This document shows, piece after piece, positions 1 through 8,796 of a DNA stretch of 64,000 nt. Within the stretch, counting starts at the first letter, position 1, and every line of letters begins with the position of its first letter. Below the pieces are notes generated by a model. That model saw nothing but the letters and a program-made list of their open reading frames with translations. It searched no databases and had not been told where the DNA came from. A program made the position numbers and the translations under genes. This stretch comes from Desulfonema magnum (GTDB lineage Bacteria > Desulfobacterota > Desulfobacteria > Desulfobacterales > 4be13). The stretch is from positions 4,547,633 to 4,611,632 of the forward strand of contig NZ_CP061800.1 of assembly GCF_017377395.1 (NCBI RefSeq), read 5' to 3'.

Positions 1-99
1 GACAAATTAAAACAAATTGCGGATCAGAAAAAAATCAGTAGCATGACGCTTGTCACTGAGAGGTTCGGACAATTGAACCACCTTTCAATTTGGGTTTAA
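1..99 (+). CDS. 3' end of an unidentified gene, cut by the window edge
   Basis: The first frame is open from base 1 and reads 32 residues before a TAA at 97-99 (ending in ...LNHLSIWV). A Shine-Dalgarno-like aaggagg and the next small gene follow within 25 bases, as expected for genes in one transcription unit. Nothing in this tail identifies a family. It could be an open frame by chance. Confidence 0.3.
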   Translation, partial: DKLKQIADQKKISSMTLVTERFGQLNHLSIWV

Positions 100-122
100 G
101 ACAAAAGTTAAGGAGGTATTTT

Positions 123-412
123 ATGGAACTTATTGAGATAAAAAACGATATACAAAATACAATTGGAAAACTTTCTCATGACAAGCTTGAAATCGCTTTG
201 GAATTTCTGAAAGAGTTGCAGGCTTACCCTGAGAAGTGGAAGAAGCTTGTCTGAGAGGCGTTTCGTTCAGAATTTGGCAACGATGACCAGAACGCGAAGA
301 TGCCTTGCCGGATATGATGTGGGAAAACTCGGTGAAAAGAAGAAGCACATTTCCTGATATTCTGAAATGGCTTGAGAGGGCGGAGAAAGAGCATGATGAT
401 ATCTTCCTATAA
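123..412 (+). pseudogene. Decayed small antitoxin-like gene
   Basis: An ATG at 123 behind a strong aaggagg site opens a frame beginning MELIEIKNDIQNTIGKL. It is nearly the same, in DNA and protein, as the start of the intact antitoxin-like gene at 4426. The frame stops at 252-254 after 43 residues. Coding sense then continues in frame (EAFRSEFGNDDQNA) and, after a shift near 297, as a frame ending ...LKWLERAEKEHDDIFL at 412. That end overlaps the start of the methyltransferase. I read it as a gene with one nonsense mutation and one frameshift. The C-terminal part differs from the 4426 copy, so the shared N-terminal module may have been moved by recombination. A 43-residue functional peptide cannot be excluded. 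Confidence 0.4.
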
Positions 413-3011
413 AAAAGAACGAATCATAAAAGCTGTTATTTCCTTGGGATATACAAAGGCAATGATTCAGAAGAATTTCAGCTTTTTAGGGAGCAATGGA
501 AAAGCAACTGCCGACATGATTGCTTTCGGCAACTGCCGACATTTTGATATGGAAACGGCTTGCCTCGGTATCCATTTTCAACAGAACGGCAATTCTGAAA
601 TACTCCGTGATTTCATAATGCTGGCAATACCTTATGCCATTCTGGCGTATTCAGACAAAGTGGAGATCTGGCCATTAAGGGAAAGCGGACCTGACAGAGA
701 GAACAAGGTTGAACGCCCTTATGACCAACTGGATGATTTTTTTGCGGAAAATCGTATCAATTTTGCGCCTGATTCCATAATGAAAGCCAAAGAACAGGGA
801 AGACAGCTCTCTTTTGCTGATTTGGATATGGGAATGCTTTATGACTGGAGTTTCAATGCTACAAAAAAGAGACTGAAATCGAATTTTGAATCGGCAATTG
901 AAAATGCCAGGATGAAGTTAAAAAAAGCACAATTTCAAAGTCTCAGCAAAGTAAGTATCAAATTACTGGCAGCCGCTGTTCTTCAGGATAAAGGTTATCT
1001 GAAACCTGTCAATGGTCTGAAAATCCTGAAATCCGCTCAACACCTTTATCCGAATTATTTTTTAACAGAGGATATTCAGCGTTTGGATAAAAAAATTCTT
1101 GAAGACCTGTTAAAAGATATCCGAGCAGGCGGATGTGTCTTCACGAATCTCACTACCGAAATGTTGGATCATTTGTATCAATATGCTTTTGTGGATGAGA
1201 AACTGAGAAAGAAACTCGGTATTTATGCGACACCGCCCAAATTGGCCCGGATGATAGCAGGCAATCTTCCTTTTGAAGATATCAGACCGGAAGATTTGTT
1301 TTTATTGGACGGAGCATGCGGTTCAGGCAGTCTCCTGGCAGCCGGATATAAACGTCTTTACGATCTTCTCCCTGTGCGTAAAAGCGAGAATGAGAAACAT
1401 CAGTATCTTTCTGACCATATCTTAGGAATGGACAGGGATCTTTTTGCAACGGAAATCGCCCGTCTTTCCTTACTTCACGAAAGTCTGCCTTCCGGTAATA
1501 AATGGAATATTCAAACGAAGGATTTCCTGAAAACAGGTTCGCAGGATTTTCCAGCCAGACCTTTTGTCATCTTGGCAAATCCGCCTTATCGGGAAGCCCG
1601 CGGAGAAAACCGCATCGAAATGGCAGTTCCCTTTGTGGAGAAAAATCTTGATTTGCTTCGAGACAACGGGCTCATGGCAATTATCCTGCCGGAAACATTT
1701 TTACAAAAATCAAGTTGCCGGAATGTTCGCAACCGTATTTTGCATGAATGTGAAATACTTGACCTCTGGCAACTGCCGGAAGGAGTGTTTGGAGAATCCG
1801 GTTCGGCAACCACCGTTCTGTTTTTAAGAAAGAACACAAAAAAAACTGGGAGTCTGCCTGTGCGGATAAAACGGGTGCTGAATAAGGATAAGACACTGTT
1901 TTTAAATCGCGGACATGCCAGTTTTTCTTATGTGTTTCCCGATCAGAATCATTGGATACAGACCGATTTTCAAATCATCCCCAATATTTTTAACAGATTA
2001 TGGGACAGGATTTCCGAATTTCGGAAATTGGGAGACATGGCGGAAATCAGAAACGGAATAACGCCGGGGAAAGGCAGAGAAGATCAGTTTTGCCATGATG
2101 ACCCGCCCGGGGAATGGAAAAAATGGCTGAATGGTCCGTCAGCCATCCGTCATTTTCTGATTGACTGGGAGAATCAGAGGAGAACAAAGAAGCCCTTTGC
2201 CAATCGTTATGTGAATTGGCCGGGTAAATTATATCGTCCGATAACCGACCTGGAAAAAATCTTTGATGCCAGGAACAGAAAAATTATAATGAATGCCCGG
2301 AGGAATCCGAATACCCGCTGGCGTATCACGGCAGCCATAGATGATGTCGGTTATTTTCCCAGCTATGACTTATTTTTACTATTTGATTTAAAACAGAATG
2401 TAACCTTGGAAGAGCTTACCGCCGTATTAAATCATTCTGTGTCAAGTGCGTGGATTGACGATCATATCCGGTTGAAATATTTGCGTAAGAATGAATTAAG
2501 GCAACTCCCGGTTCCTGAATTTGACAAGCTTCAGAAAAAGGATTTGAAACGTCTGGTCAGAAAGTTAATGCGTAACCCGAATACTGCCGAATATAAAAAA
2601 AGGATAATTCAGATTGATGAAATTTTAGACAGCGCTTACGGGCTTTCAGATGAGGAAAAGAGATGTTTAAAAGCGTCCGGGTTTGTCAGAAAAGGATTTG
2701 ACGAAGATATCTTTGAAAAAGAAAAAGAGTTGTTTCCCAATAAAACCTGGACTGTTACCGGAATTGTTGAAGATATTGATGCAGGCCGTAATAAAGTCGA
2801 AGTTTGGTTCAGAGGTTGTGGTGAAGATGCTGCTGAAATCCCGATACCACGGGAGATGCCGGGCTGGGCCCTCAGAACCGAAGTTGCATTTGAGGCGGAA
2901 ATTCCGTTTGAGCAACGGCATCGCCCGGATTGGTCTCAACTCCGCAATTTTCAACCAATCAGATATGGTTATATGGATGAAGAAGAACTTTTGGCAGAAC
3001 TTGATGGATAA
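393..3011 (+). CDS. N6-adenine DNA methyltransferase (restriction-modification type)
   Basis: A protein of about 870 residues predicted to methylate adenine at N6 in DNA, using S-adenosylmethionine. The AdoMet-binding motif I appears as LLDGACGSGSLL near residue 305 and the catalytic motif IV as NPPY near residue 396. The C-terminal half (about 540-760) resembles a target-recognition region of TaqI/type IIG-like enzymes. About 270 residues precede motif I, but I see no PD-(D/E)XK nuclease signature, so this looks like a modification subunit. Tandem ATGs at 393 and 396 follow ggagaaag. An upstream in-frame ATG at 372 lacks such a site. A start of an MBL-fold gene lies 11 bases downstream, suggesting an operon that was later cut by recombination. 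Base composition matches the flanking defence genes. Confidence 0.85.
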   Translation: MMISSYKKERIIKAVISLGYTKAMIQKNFSFLGSNGKATADMIAFGNCRHFDMETACLGIHFQQNGNSEILRDFIMLAIPYAILAYSDKVEIWPLRESGPDRENKVERPYDQLDDFFAENRINFAPDSIMKAKEQGRQLSFADLDMGMLYDWSFNATKKRLKSNFESAIENARMKLKKAQFQSLSKVSIKLLAAAVLQDKGYLKPVNGLKILKSAQHLYPNYFLTEDIQRLDKKILEDLLKDIRAGGCVFTNLTTEMLDHLYQYAFVDEKLRKKLGIYATPPKLARMIAGNLPFEDIRPEDLFLLDGACGSGSLLAAGYKRLYDLLPVRKSENEKHQYLSDHILGMDRDLFATEIARLSLLHESLPSGNKWNIQTKDFLKTGSQDFPARPFVILANPPYREARGENRIEMAVPFVEKNLDLLRDNGLMAIILPETFLQKSSCRNVRNRILHECEILDLWQLPEGVFGESGSATTVLFLRKNTKKTGSLPVRIKRVLNKDKTLFLNRGHASFSYVFPDQNHWIQTDFQIIPNIFNRLWDRISEFRKLGDMAEIRNGITPGKGREDQFCHDDPPGEWKKWLNGPSAIRHFLIDWENQRRTKKPFANRYVNWPGKLYRPITDLEKIFDARNRKIIMNARRNPNTRWRITAAIDDVGYFPSYDLFLLFDLKQNVTLEELTAVLNHSVSSAWIDDHIRLKYLRKNELRQLPVPEFDKLQKKDLKRLVRKLMRNPNTAEYKKRIIQIDEILDSAYGLSDEEKRCLKASGFVRKGFDEDIFEKEKELFPNKTWTVTGIVEDIDAGRNKVEVWFRGCGEDAAEIPIPREMPGWALRTEVAFEAEIPFEQRHRPDWSQLRNFQPIRYGYMDEEELLAELDG

Positions 3012-3022
3012 GGATAACCGGT

Positions 3023-3087
3023 ATGAAATCTGTGAAAATAGCGTTTTTAAGTGTGGGACATGGCGATTCTTCTGTTATTGTCTTTTT
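3023..3087 (+). pseudogene. 5' stub of an MBL-fold (ComEC-like) hydrolase gene
   Basis: The frame from ATG 3023 reads MKSVKIAFLSVGHGDSSVIV. This is the characteristic N-terminal beta strand and GHGDS loop of metallo-beta-lactamase-fold proteins related to the ComEC hydrolase domain. After about 22 residues the sequence switches, near 3088, to the middle of the helicase gene that is present in longer form at 11663. The frame then stops at 3095-3097. Everything beyond the first strand, including the zinc ligands, is gone. Its position 11 bases after the methyltransferase implies it was once the second gene of that operon. Confidence 0.55.
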
Positions 3088-4362
3088 CCTGATCTGACCC
3101 ATGTGCTGCTTCTCCGTCCCACGCAGTCGTTTACGGTTTTTCTTCAGCAACTGGGCAGGGGACTGAGGCTTGCGCCGGATAAAGATTATCTGGTTGTCAT
3201 TGATTTTGTGGGGAATTTTCGCAAAGCCCATATCGCGCCCATGGCCCTGACGGGCTGCACGTCTGCGGAGCAGTTTTTTGAGGCGTACAAGGCCAATCCC
3301 GGGGAAAAGATAAGCGGGCTGCTTCCGGAAGGGTGCTATCTGGATGCTGATATTGAGGTTCGGCGGATATGGGATGATGAAATTAAGCGGATTATCGGGA
3401 GGATGTCGCCGGATGAGCGGCTGAAAGCTCTTTATCTGGATATCAAAAATGATCTCGGAGACAAATCCCCCACGCTTACAGATTTTCTTGCCAATACTTA
3501 TGATGCGGATCCGTATGTTTTCATTAAGCATTTCGGGGGATGGCTGAGAACCCGGGCCGCGTGTGAGGAAGATTTGCCCGAGGCAGAAAAACGCCTGCTG
3601 AATACCCCGGGGGAATCTTTTCTGAAATATCTTGAAACAGGGCTGAGTCCGAGCAAATCTTACAAGATGGTTGTCCTTTTGGCAGTTCTGAATCTTCCGG
3701 GAATGGCTTGGAATGTGGAGGATATTGCAAGGGGCTTCCTGGATTATTTTCTTGTGAATAAAGACCGAATTTCTGATTATGACGATCTGGCGAAGTCCGG
3801 GGAACCTGAGAAATTCCGGCTTTCAAAAGTGATGACTCATATTAAAAATATGCCGTTACGCTTTCTCAGCAATACGAATAAGGACTGTTTTATCTTTGAC
3901 CGGGATAAGGGGATTTTCAGTCTTAAACCTGAATTTCATGAATATTGGAATGATGATTTTTTTAAGGGGCTTGTACAGGAACGGACGGAATTTCTGATTG
4001 CGCGGTATTTTCAGAGGCGGAGACTGCGGCAGATTGTTTATTTTACGCGGTCTGTCTTAAAAGACGGGTTTGCGCTTGGCCGGATATTTGCGGAGAGATT
4101 TCTGAACGGAAAAACGCTTTCTTCAGGGGAAAAGAAAAAAATTACATTGGTCTTGAACAAGCAGAAATTTAAGGCTATGATAAGACGCTCGGATTCGGGG
4201 AAAGATTATCGAGTTGAATATATTGGTGAAACGAATATCTTGAAAATGCTTGCGGATTGTATGAAGCCCCTGCCGAAAAAAGGTGAAAAGGCTTTTGCGC
4301 TTTCGGTGAAGAATGATGCGATTTGGGTTGAGATTCCGAAAAAGATGAATGGGATAGGGTAA
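3088..4362 (+). pseudogene. C-terminal part of a MazG-PLD-SF2 helicase gene (5' truncated)
   Basis: From PDLTHVLLLRPTQSF onward this 424-codon segment parallels residues about 644 to 917 of the large helicase encoded at 11663. It includes motif VI (FLQQLGRGLRLAP) of the second RecA domain. It then continues with about 160 residues, ending EIPKKMNGIG, that the other copy has lost. The DEAD motifs, phospholipase-D and MazG domains are missing. The 5' junction abuts the MBL-fold stub at 3087/3088, so the open frame running in from 2683 is accidental. The frame has no internal stop, so the loss of the 5' part is probably recent. The two copies each hold the end the other lacks. Confidence 0.75.
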
Positions 4363-4425
4363 TTGAATCCTGATGTCATTCGGAGATTCAATTTGATTGA
4401 AAATAAACAATTAAGGAGATATCTT

Positions 4426-4641
4426 ATGGAACTTGCTGAGATAAAAAACGATATACAAAATACAATTGGAAAACTCTCACCTGACAAGCTTAAAATCGCT
4501 TTGGAATTTCTGAAAGAACTACATGAAACCGAGGAGGAGGAGACCCGGCTGCCTCTCAGCACACCGGGATTTGTCGAAGATTACCGTGAGGCAAAAGAGG
4601 ATATGAAAACAGGGAAAACCATCACTGCGGAGGATAAATAA
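4426..4641 (+). CDS. Small antitoxin-like protein
   Basis: A 71-residue acidic protein starting MELAEIKNDIQNTIGKL and ending with a segment of the type TPGFVEDYREAKEDMKTGKT. That segment is common in small antitoxins paired with RelE-like toxins; this is recognition by resemblance, not a firm family call. ATG 4426 has aaggagat at an ideal distance. An upstream in-frame ATT/TTG extension to 4363 has none. The N-terminal half is duplicated at 123. The next gene starts 3 bases after the stop, so the two are cotranscribed. No RelE-type toxin is adjacent. The nearest toxin is the broken TumE gene two genes on. Confidence 0.55.
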   Translation: MELAEIKNDIQNTIGKLSPDKLKIALEFLKELHETEEEETRLPLSTPGFVEDYREAKEDMKTGKTITAEDK

Positions 4642-4644
4642 ACC

Positions 4645-4926
4645 ATGCTTTCAAATTTACAGGAAAAAGTTTTTTCCGCCCTTCACATTTCAAAAAAAGA
4701 TCTGCTGGATGAAATGTCCGTGATCTTAGCCAGCCAGCAATTGTCCGAATATTCAATGGAAGTTGATTTTTTTGAAAAAAAATACGGTAAGAAATTTGAA
4801 GAGTTTGACCGCTATTTCCGAAGTCATGAGGTCAGCTATGAGATGGAAAATGACTGGATGAACTGGAAATTTTCGGTTGAGAGCCGGAAATACTGGGAGG
4901 AAATTCTGAAACACAATGATTCTTGA
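4645..4926 (+). CDS. Putative antitoxin partner of TumE
   Basis: A 93-residue protein with the pattern QQLSEYSMEVDFFEKKYGKK...EMENDWMNWKFSVESRKYWEEIL. In many genomes proteins of this size and pattern sit directly upstream of TumE (DUF6516) toxin genes. Here its last 11 bases overlap the TumE start at 4916, supporting translational coupling. It is mostly charged and helical, with no membrane segment. With the toxin gene split by an IS it is presumably an orphan antitoxin now. The function is inferred from gene order and resemblance. Confidence 0.6.
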   Translation: MLSNLQEKVFSALHISKKDLLDEMSVILASQQLSEYSMEVDFFEKKYGKKFEEFDRYFRSHEVSYEMENDWMNWKFSVESRKYWEEILKHNDS

Positions 4927-5022
4927 TATTATTCAGAAGTATTCGGATATCATCGAAAGTTACGATATTCTGAAATTCAGATCAGCGGGGAGTTCGTATC
5001 AGTTAGTTTGTAAAATTGAAAT
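4916..5022 (+). pseudogene. TumE-family toxin gene, 5' half (interrupted by IS)
   Basis: ATG 4916 overlaps the end of the upstream antitoxin-like gene. The frame MILDIIQKYSDIIESYDILK... runs to 5022 and enters the ISKra4-family element, where it stops at about 5055. Joining 4916-5022 to 6690-6930, which removes the IS and one copy of the 9-bp duplication, gives an uninterrupted 115-codon gene. The 35 codons here supply the N-terminal beta strands. The toxin is almost certainly inactive. Confidence 0.7.
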
Positions 5023-6680
5023 GGGTGTGGCTACTTTGGGACGACGAAGTATATGAATAATACTAATATATTGTCTTGACTTGCAGGCATATCATTGCTA
5101 TGTTCCGTTGAGATAACTTTTTATGTATCTCATGGAATCGCTATGTTCAGGTCATATGTCAGAGAAGCATTTGTAAGTGCGGAAGAAAAATTTCTTCAGT
5201 TGACTGAACTGCTTGGCAGCAGTGAGGCAGGTAAAATGATGCTGAGTGAGGTTGAATCGACAATAAACGGTGAAGGTCGGGAACTGTTGCGACTTTTGCT
5301 GCAAGGTCATGTGGATGACCGGGGAATCTGTGACATCGGAAAATCCGTCGTCGGTTCGGACGGAGTTGTGAGAAGCCACAAAAGAATCAGAGAACGTGAG
5401 ATAAAAACATTGTTCGGGGCAGTCAGAATAAGACGGATGGGATATTCTGTCCGTGGTGCGGACAGTCTGTTTCCGAAGGACGGTTTTCTGAACCTGCCGA
5501 AAATCTCCTATTCTTTCTGCTTGCAGAAGCTTATTACGGAAGAGGCGGTCAGAGGCTCTTTTGAGGAGGGCATGAAAAGTATCAGAAGGATGACAGGTAT
5601 CACGATACCGAAACGTCAGGCTGAGAAAATTGTGTTGTCCGTGTCAGGTGATTTTCACAACTTTTATGAACAGAAAGAATATGATATGCGAAATATGCAT
5701 GACTGTCCTTTGCTGATTCTGACCATGGACGGCAAAGGCATAGCTATGAGAAAGGAGTCGCTGAGGAAGGAGACAGAGAAAAGGGCGAAAGCGAATCGGC
5801 ATGATATGAAACGAAGATTGTCTCCGGGAGAGAAAAAGAATTCCAAAAGAATGGCCGCTGTGGCCTCGGTTTACCTGACAGATCGGTTCGTGAGGTCCCC
5901 GGGAGATATTATCGGAGAATTGTCCGGGAAAACAGCCGGGACAGGGAAAAAACGTCCGAAGCCTTTTGAAAAAAGGGTATGGGCAAGTGCGGAACATTCC
6001 TTCGGAACAGTGGTCAGCGAGATGTTTGACGAGGCGGTGAGCAAAGACCCTTACAGAGAGAAGGAATGGGTCGCATTGGTTGACGGGGACAGGAAACAGA
6101 TCATATATCTGTCCCGTGAGGCGGAAAAGCATGGGGTCGGAATAACGATAATCTGTGATTTTATCCATATGTTGGAATACTTGTGGGAGGCAGGCGGCAC
6201 GTTTTTCACTGAGTATGAAAAACGTGAGGAATGGGTCAGAGAACGACTGGCAGGAGTGCTTCGGGGAAAGCCGGGTCTGACCGCTGGCGGAATGAGACGG
6301 TCGGCAACAAACAGAGGTCTGAATCAGAGTGAGAGGAAGGCTGTTGACAAATGCGCCCGTTATATTACAACTCTGGCATCCCATATGAGATATGACGAAT
6401 ACCTGAGGAAAGGCTATCCCATAGCCACGGGAGTCATAGAAGGCGCATGCCGATATCTTGTGAAGGACAGAATGGGCATCACAGGTGCCAGATGGGGTCT
6501 GAAAGGTGCCGAGGCCGTTTTGAAACTGCGTTCTCTGAAAGTCAGCGGAGAATTTGAGGATTATTGGAAATTTTATGAGAGACAGGAATTTAGCAGAAAT
6601 CATTATGAAAAATATGCAGAACCTGAATTTTTAATGCATATTGTCACCTGATATTCCGTCGTCCTAAAGTAGCCACACCC
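5023..6680 (+). mobile_element. ISKra4-family insertion sequence, 1,658 bp
   Basis: The element begins GGGTGTGGCTACTTTGGGAC and ends with its imperfect inverse (...gtcctaaagtagccacaccc), giving terminal inverted repeats of about 25 bp. It is flanked by a 9-bp direct repeat AATTGAAAT at 5014-5022 and 6681-6689. Removing the element and one repeat restores the TumE reading frame exactly, which fixes the boundaries. It carries one transposase gene, and both ends and the duplication are intact, so insertion is fairly recent and the element may still be active. Confidence 0.9.
5143..6651 (+). CDS. ISKra4-family transposase
   Basis: A 502-residue transposase starting at ATG 5143 (MFRSYVREAF). An in-frame TTG at 5095 would add 16 residues but looks non-coding. 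Family hallmarks are GRELLRLLLQGHVDDRG near residue 45, LNLPKISYSFCLQ, the catalytic Asp in LTMDGKG, VALVDGDRKQ, and CDFIHMLEYLWEAGGTFF near residue 340, followed by the C-terminal IATGVIEGACRYLVKDRM with the acidic third catalytic residue. The whole gene is intact and lies between the inverted repeats. Confidence 0.9.
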   Translation: MFRSYVREAFVSAEEKFLQLTELLGSSEAGKMMLSEVESTINGEGRELLRLLLQGHVDDRGICDIGKSVVGSDGVVRSHKRIREREIKTLFGAVRIRRMGYSVRGADSLFPKDGFLNLPKISYSFCLQKLITEEAVRGSFEEGMKSIRRMTGITIPKRQAEKIVLSVSGDFHNFYEQKEYDMRNMHDCPLLILTMDGKGIAMRKESLRKETEKRAKANRHDMKRRLSPGEKKNSKRMAAVASVYLTDRFVRSPGDIIGELSGKTAGTGKKRPKPFEKRVWASAEHSFGTVVSEMFDEAVSKDPYREKEWVALVDGDRKQIIYLSREAEKHGVGITIICDFIHMLEYLWEAGGTFFTEYEKREEWVRERLAGVLRGKPGLTAGGMRRSATNRGLNQSERKAVDKCARYITTLASHMRYDEYLRKGYPIATGVIEGACRYLVKDRMGITGARWGLKGAEAVLKLRSLKVSGEFEDYWKFYERQEFSRNHYEKYAEPEFLMHIVT

Positions 6681-6689
6681 AATTGAAAT

Positions 6690-6930
6690 GAGGGACAAAA
6701 CGCTTCTGTTTGTCCGGGACTATCTTTTTTCAGAGGGTTCCAGAAAATATTCGTTTCACTGGCAGGACGTTCACGGCAATTGTATTCTCCGATGGGATAA
6801 CGCTCCGCACCATCAGGGAGTTTCCACCTTTCCGTATCACAGACATTTCGGAAAGGAGGAACATATCCAGGAATCTCAGCCCATGAGATTGGAAACAGTG
6901 CTGGAATATATTCAGGGCCAACGGGAATAA
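6690..6930 (+). pseudogene. TumE-family toxin gene, 3' half
   Basis: This holds the signature part of TumE (formerly DUF6516) toxins: KYSFHWQDVHG, RWDNAPHHQG and FPYHRH, then the ending LETVLEYIQGQRE. The first codon is completed by bases 5021-5022 on the other side of the IS. It has no ribosome binding site of its own, although an ATG lies at 6688-6690. TumE proteins are toxins of type II toxin-antitoxin pairs; the loss of the N-terminal third should abolish activity. Confidence 0.7.
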
Positions 6931-6970
6931 GCTTATCAAGTAAGTAATGTATGGAAAAGCGGAGGAGGAT

Positions 6971-7246
6971 ATGGAGGAATATTCCGTTATCATTCCGGAT
7001 AGGATGGCAAGACAATCGGAGAGGCATTCGGAAAATGTCTCTCAGCAATTCGGAGAGGCATTGGCCATTCAGAAATATCGTACTCGTGAGTTCACGGCGT
7101 TTCAGATCGGGGAGATGCTCGGGCATACGTCCCGCTGGGAGACGGACGCTTTTCTGAAAAAGCATCATTGTCACGGATACACAGAGGAAGATTTTGAGAA
7201 GGATGGCAAAACACTTGACGAACTATTGGATGAGGCTGTCAGATGA
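6971..7246 (+). CDS. UPF0175-family antitoxin
   Basis: A 91-residue protein with the UPF0175 layout: an N-terminal strand, then GEALAIQKYRTREFTAFQIGEMLGHTSRWETDAFLKKHHCHGYTEEDFEKDGKTLDELL, i.e. a helix-turn-helix-like segment followed by the YTEEDFE motif. Members pair with PIN-domain (VapC-type) toxins. ATG 6971 follows ggaggagga closely. The stop overlaps (ATGA) the start of a PIN toxin that has been reduced to 14 codons. It is thus an antitoxin without its toxin. Confidence 0.7.
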   Translation: MEEYSVIIPDRMARQSERHSENVSQQFGEALAIQKYRTREFTAFQIGEMLGHTSRWETDAFLKKHHCHGYTEEDFEKDGKTLDELLDEAVR

Positions 7247-7287
7247 AAGTTGTGGTGGATACATCGCTGTTTTCTCTTTTTTCTTGA
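7243..7287 (+). pseudogene. Stub of a PIN-domain toxin gene
   Basis: The frame MKVVVDTSLFSLFS begins in an ATGA overlap with the UPF0175 gene and stops after 14 codons. VVVDTSLF is the first strand of PIN nucleases, with the first catalytic aspartate. The rest of the toxin is missing. The open frame that follows to about 7385 (ending IFGIHNFPHVKLKY) shows no PIN motifs and may be the tail of another lost gene. No gene was found in 7288-7442. Confidence 0.55.
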
Positions 7288-7442
7288 ACAGTTCCAGTTT
7301 CGATGTTACAGATGAGAAAAATCTTTATGGCATGTATGAGATATTCGGTATTCATAATTTTCCCCATGTAAAATTAAAGTATTGAGATTTCTTACAACCC
7401 CAAATAATATGACAAAGTAGAAATAAAAGGAGATAAGAAATC

Positions 7443-8795
7443 ATGCTGATAAGATTCACAGTGGAAAACTTTTTGTCTTTTAACGAGCGAACAGATTTCA
7501 ATATGATTGCCTCGGAAGAGGGCAGACATCCTCACCATGTGGTGAAAAAGAAGTCCGAAAATGAGATCAGCTTGTTAAGAAGTTCGGTGATCTACGGTGC
7601 CAACGCTTCAGGAAAATCAAATCTTATCAAAGCGATGGCATTTGCCAGAGAGTTTATTGTCGAAGGAATTGAAAAAAAAAAGGCTGTCAGAGTCGAACCC
7701 TTCAGATTAGACAAAGGCAATTTCAAAAGGCCTTCAAGATTTGAATTTGAGTTCCGATACAAGGGAAAACAATATGCCTATGGTTATTCTGTCGACAGAT
7801 CAAAAGTACATGAGGAATGGTTGTTTGAATTCGGACATGAGATTGAAGTGGCGATATTTGAAAGAAAAGAAAATCACATTGATTTTAACTTTGAGCATGA
7901 TGCCTTTTCAAATATATCTGAAGATGATAAACAAAGGCTGAGATACGAAGCAAAGGGCACAAGAGACAATCTGCTTTTCCTCACGAATTGTGAGGAGCGG
8001 AATATCACATATTTGGAATCTGTTTATGAATGGTTCGATGATATTCTGAACATCATTTTTCCCAGAACCGAGCTTCTGAGCCTTCCCTTTTTTATAGAAT
8101 CCAATGAGGATATGGAAAAATTTTTTAAAGGAATTTTAGAGTGGTTTGATTTCAGGATAAAGAATATCAAAATTGAAGAAATTGATTTCGAAAATTTTGA
8201 CGGAATACCAAAGCAGCTCAAAGAAAGCATAAGAAAAGACTTTTTAAACGACCATGAAAAAAAAGGAATAGGCATTTTTTCAGACAGACAGGGTGTCAAT
8301 TATGTCTTCAAAAAAGATGAGGAGGGAATATTGAGGGTATTGAGGCTGACAACGATAAGAAGCGATAAGGACGGGCAAGAGGTGCTTTTTGAAATCAGTG
8401 AGGAATCTGACGGAACCCGCCGCGTTATTGATTTGCTTCCCACGATCATGGCCTTGCGAGGAGAGAGTGTTTTTATCGTGGACGAAATTGAAAATAGTCT
8501 GCATCCTCTGCTTGTCAGAGGATTATTTGATCTTGTCTTAAACAATGCGATGTTTGGAACTTCTCAGGGTCAACTGATCGCCTCGACTCATGAGGTTCAT
8601 TTGCTGGATATAAAACATCTGTTCAGAAAAGATGAAATCTGGTTTATTGAAAAAGACAGACACGGCCAATCTCATGCTTATTCTCTGGCGAAGACGAATG
8701 TGGAAGATTTGGATTTGATCAAAGGATATCTGAATGGAAGATTCGGAGCCATACCTTTTATCAGAAACACAAAAGAACTGGGATGGGAAGACTGA
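7443..8795 (+). CDS. rloA: RloA-like AAA15/21-type ATPase
   Basis: A 450-residue ABC/SMC-like ATPase of the AAA_15/AAA_21 group that pairs with RloB. It starts MLIRFTVENFLSFNERTDF, with the usual N-terminal FxNF strand. Walker A is GANASGKSNLIKAM near residue 51, the signature region ISEESDGTRRVIDL near 315, Walker B SVFIVDEIENSLHPLL near 341, and the H-loop ASTHEVHLLD near 380. An excellent aaaggagat site precedes ATG 7443. rloB begins 1 base after the stop. Related ATPase/effector pairs act in phage defence (RloA/RloB in restriction loci; the PARIS and OLD-like systems are analogous). The ATPase is intact but its partner is broken. Confidence 0.8.
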   Translation: MLIRFTVENFLSFNERTDFNMIASEEGRHPHHVVKKKSENEISLLRSSVIYGANASGKSNLIKAMAFAREFIVEGIEKKKAVRVEPFRLDKGNFKRPSRFEFEFRYKGKQYAYGYSVDRSKVHEEWLFEFGHEIEVAIFERKENHIDFNFEHDAFSNISEDDKQRLRYEAKGTRDNLLFLTNCEERNITYLESVYEWFDDILNIIFPRTELLSLPFFIESNEDMEKFFKGILEWFDFRIKNIKIEEIDFENFDGIPKQLKESIRKDFLNDHEKKGIGIFSDRQGVNYVFKKDEEGILRVLRLTTIRSDKDGQEVLFEISEESDGTRRVIDLLPTIMALRGESVFIVDEIENSLHPLLVRGLFDLVLNNAMFGTSQGQLIASTHEVHLLDIKHLFRKDEIWFIEKDRHGQSHAYSLAKTNVEDLDLIKGYLNGRFGAIPFIRNTKELGWED

Positions 8796-8796
8796 G

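Noticed and set aside
2683..3087. Open frame running into the helicase fragment from 2683
   Set aside because: It overlaps the coding frame of the methyltransferase and is unrelated to helicases; the homology begins only at 3088.
5644..6603. 319-codon minus-strand frame inside the ISKra4 element
   Set aside because: Antisense shadow of an intact transposase.
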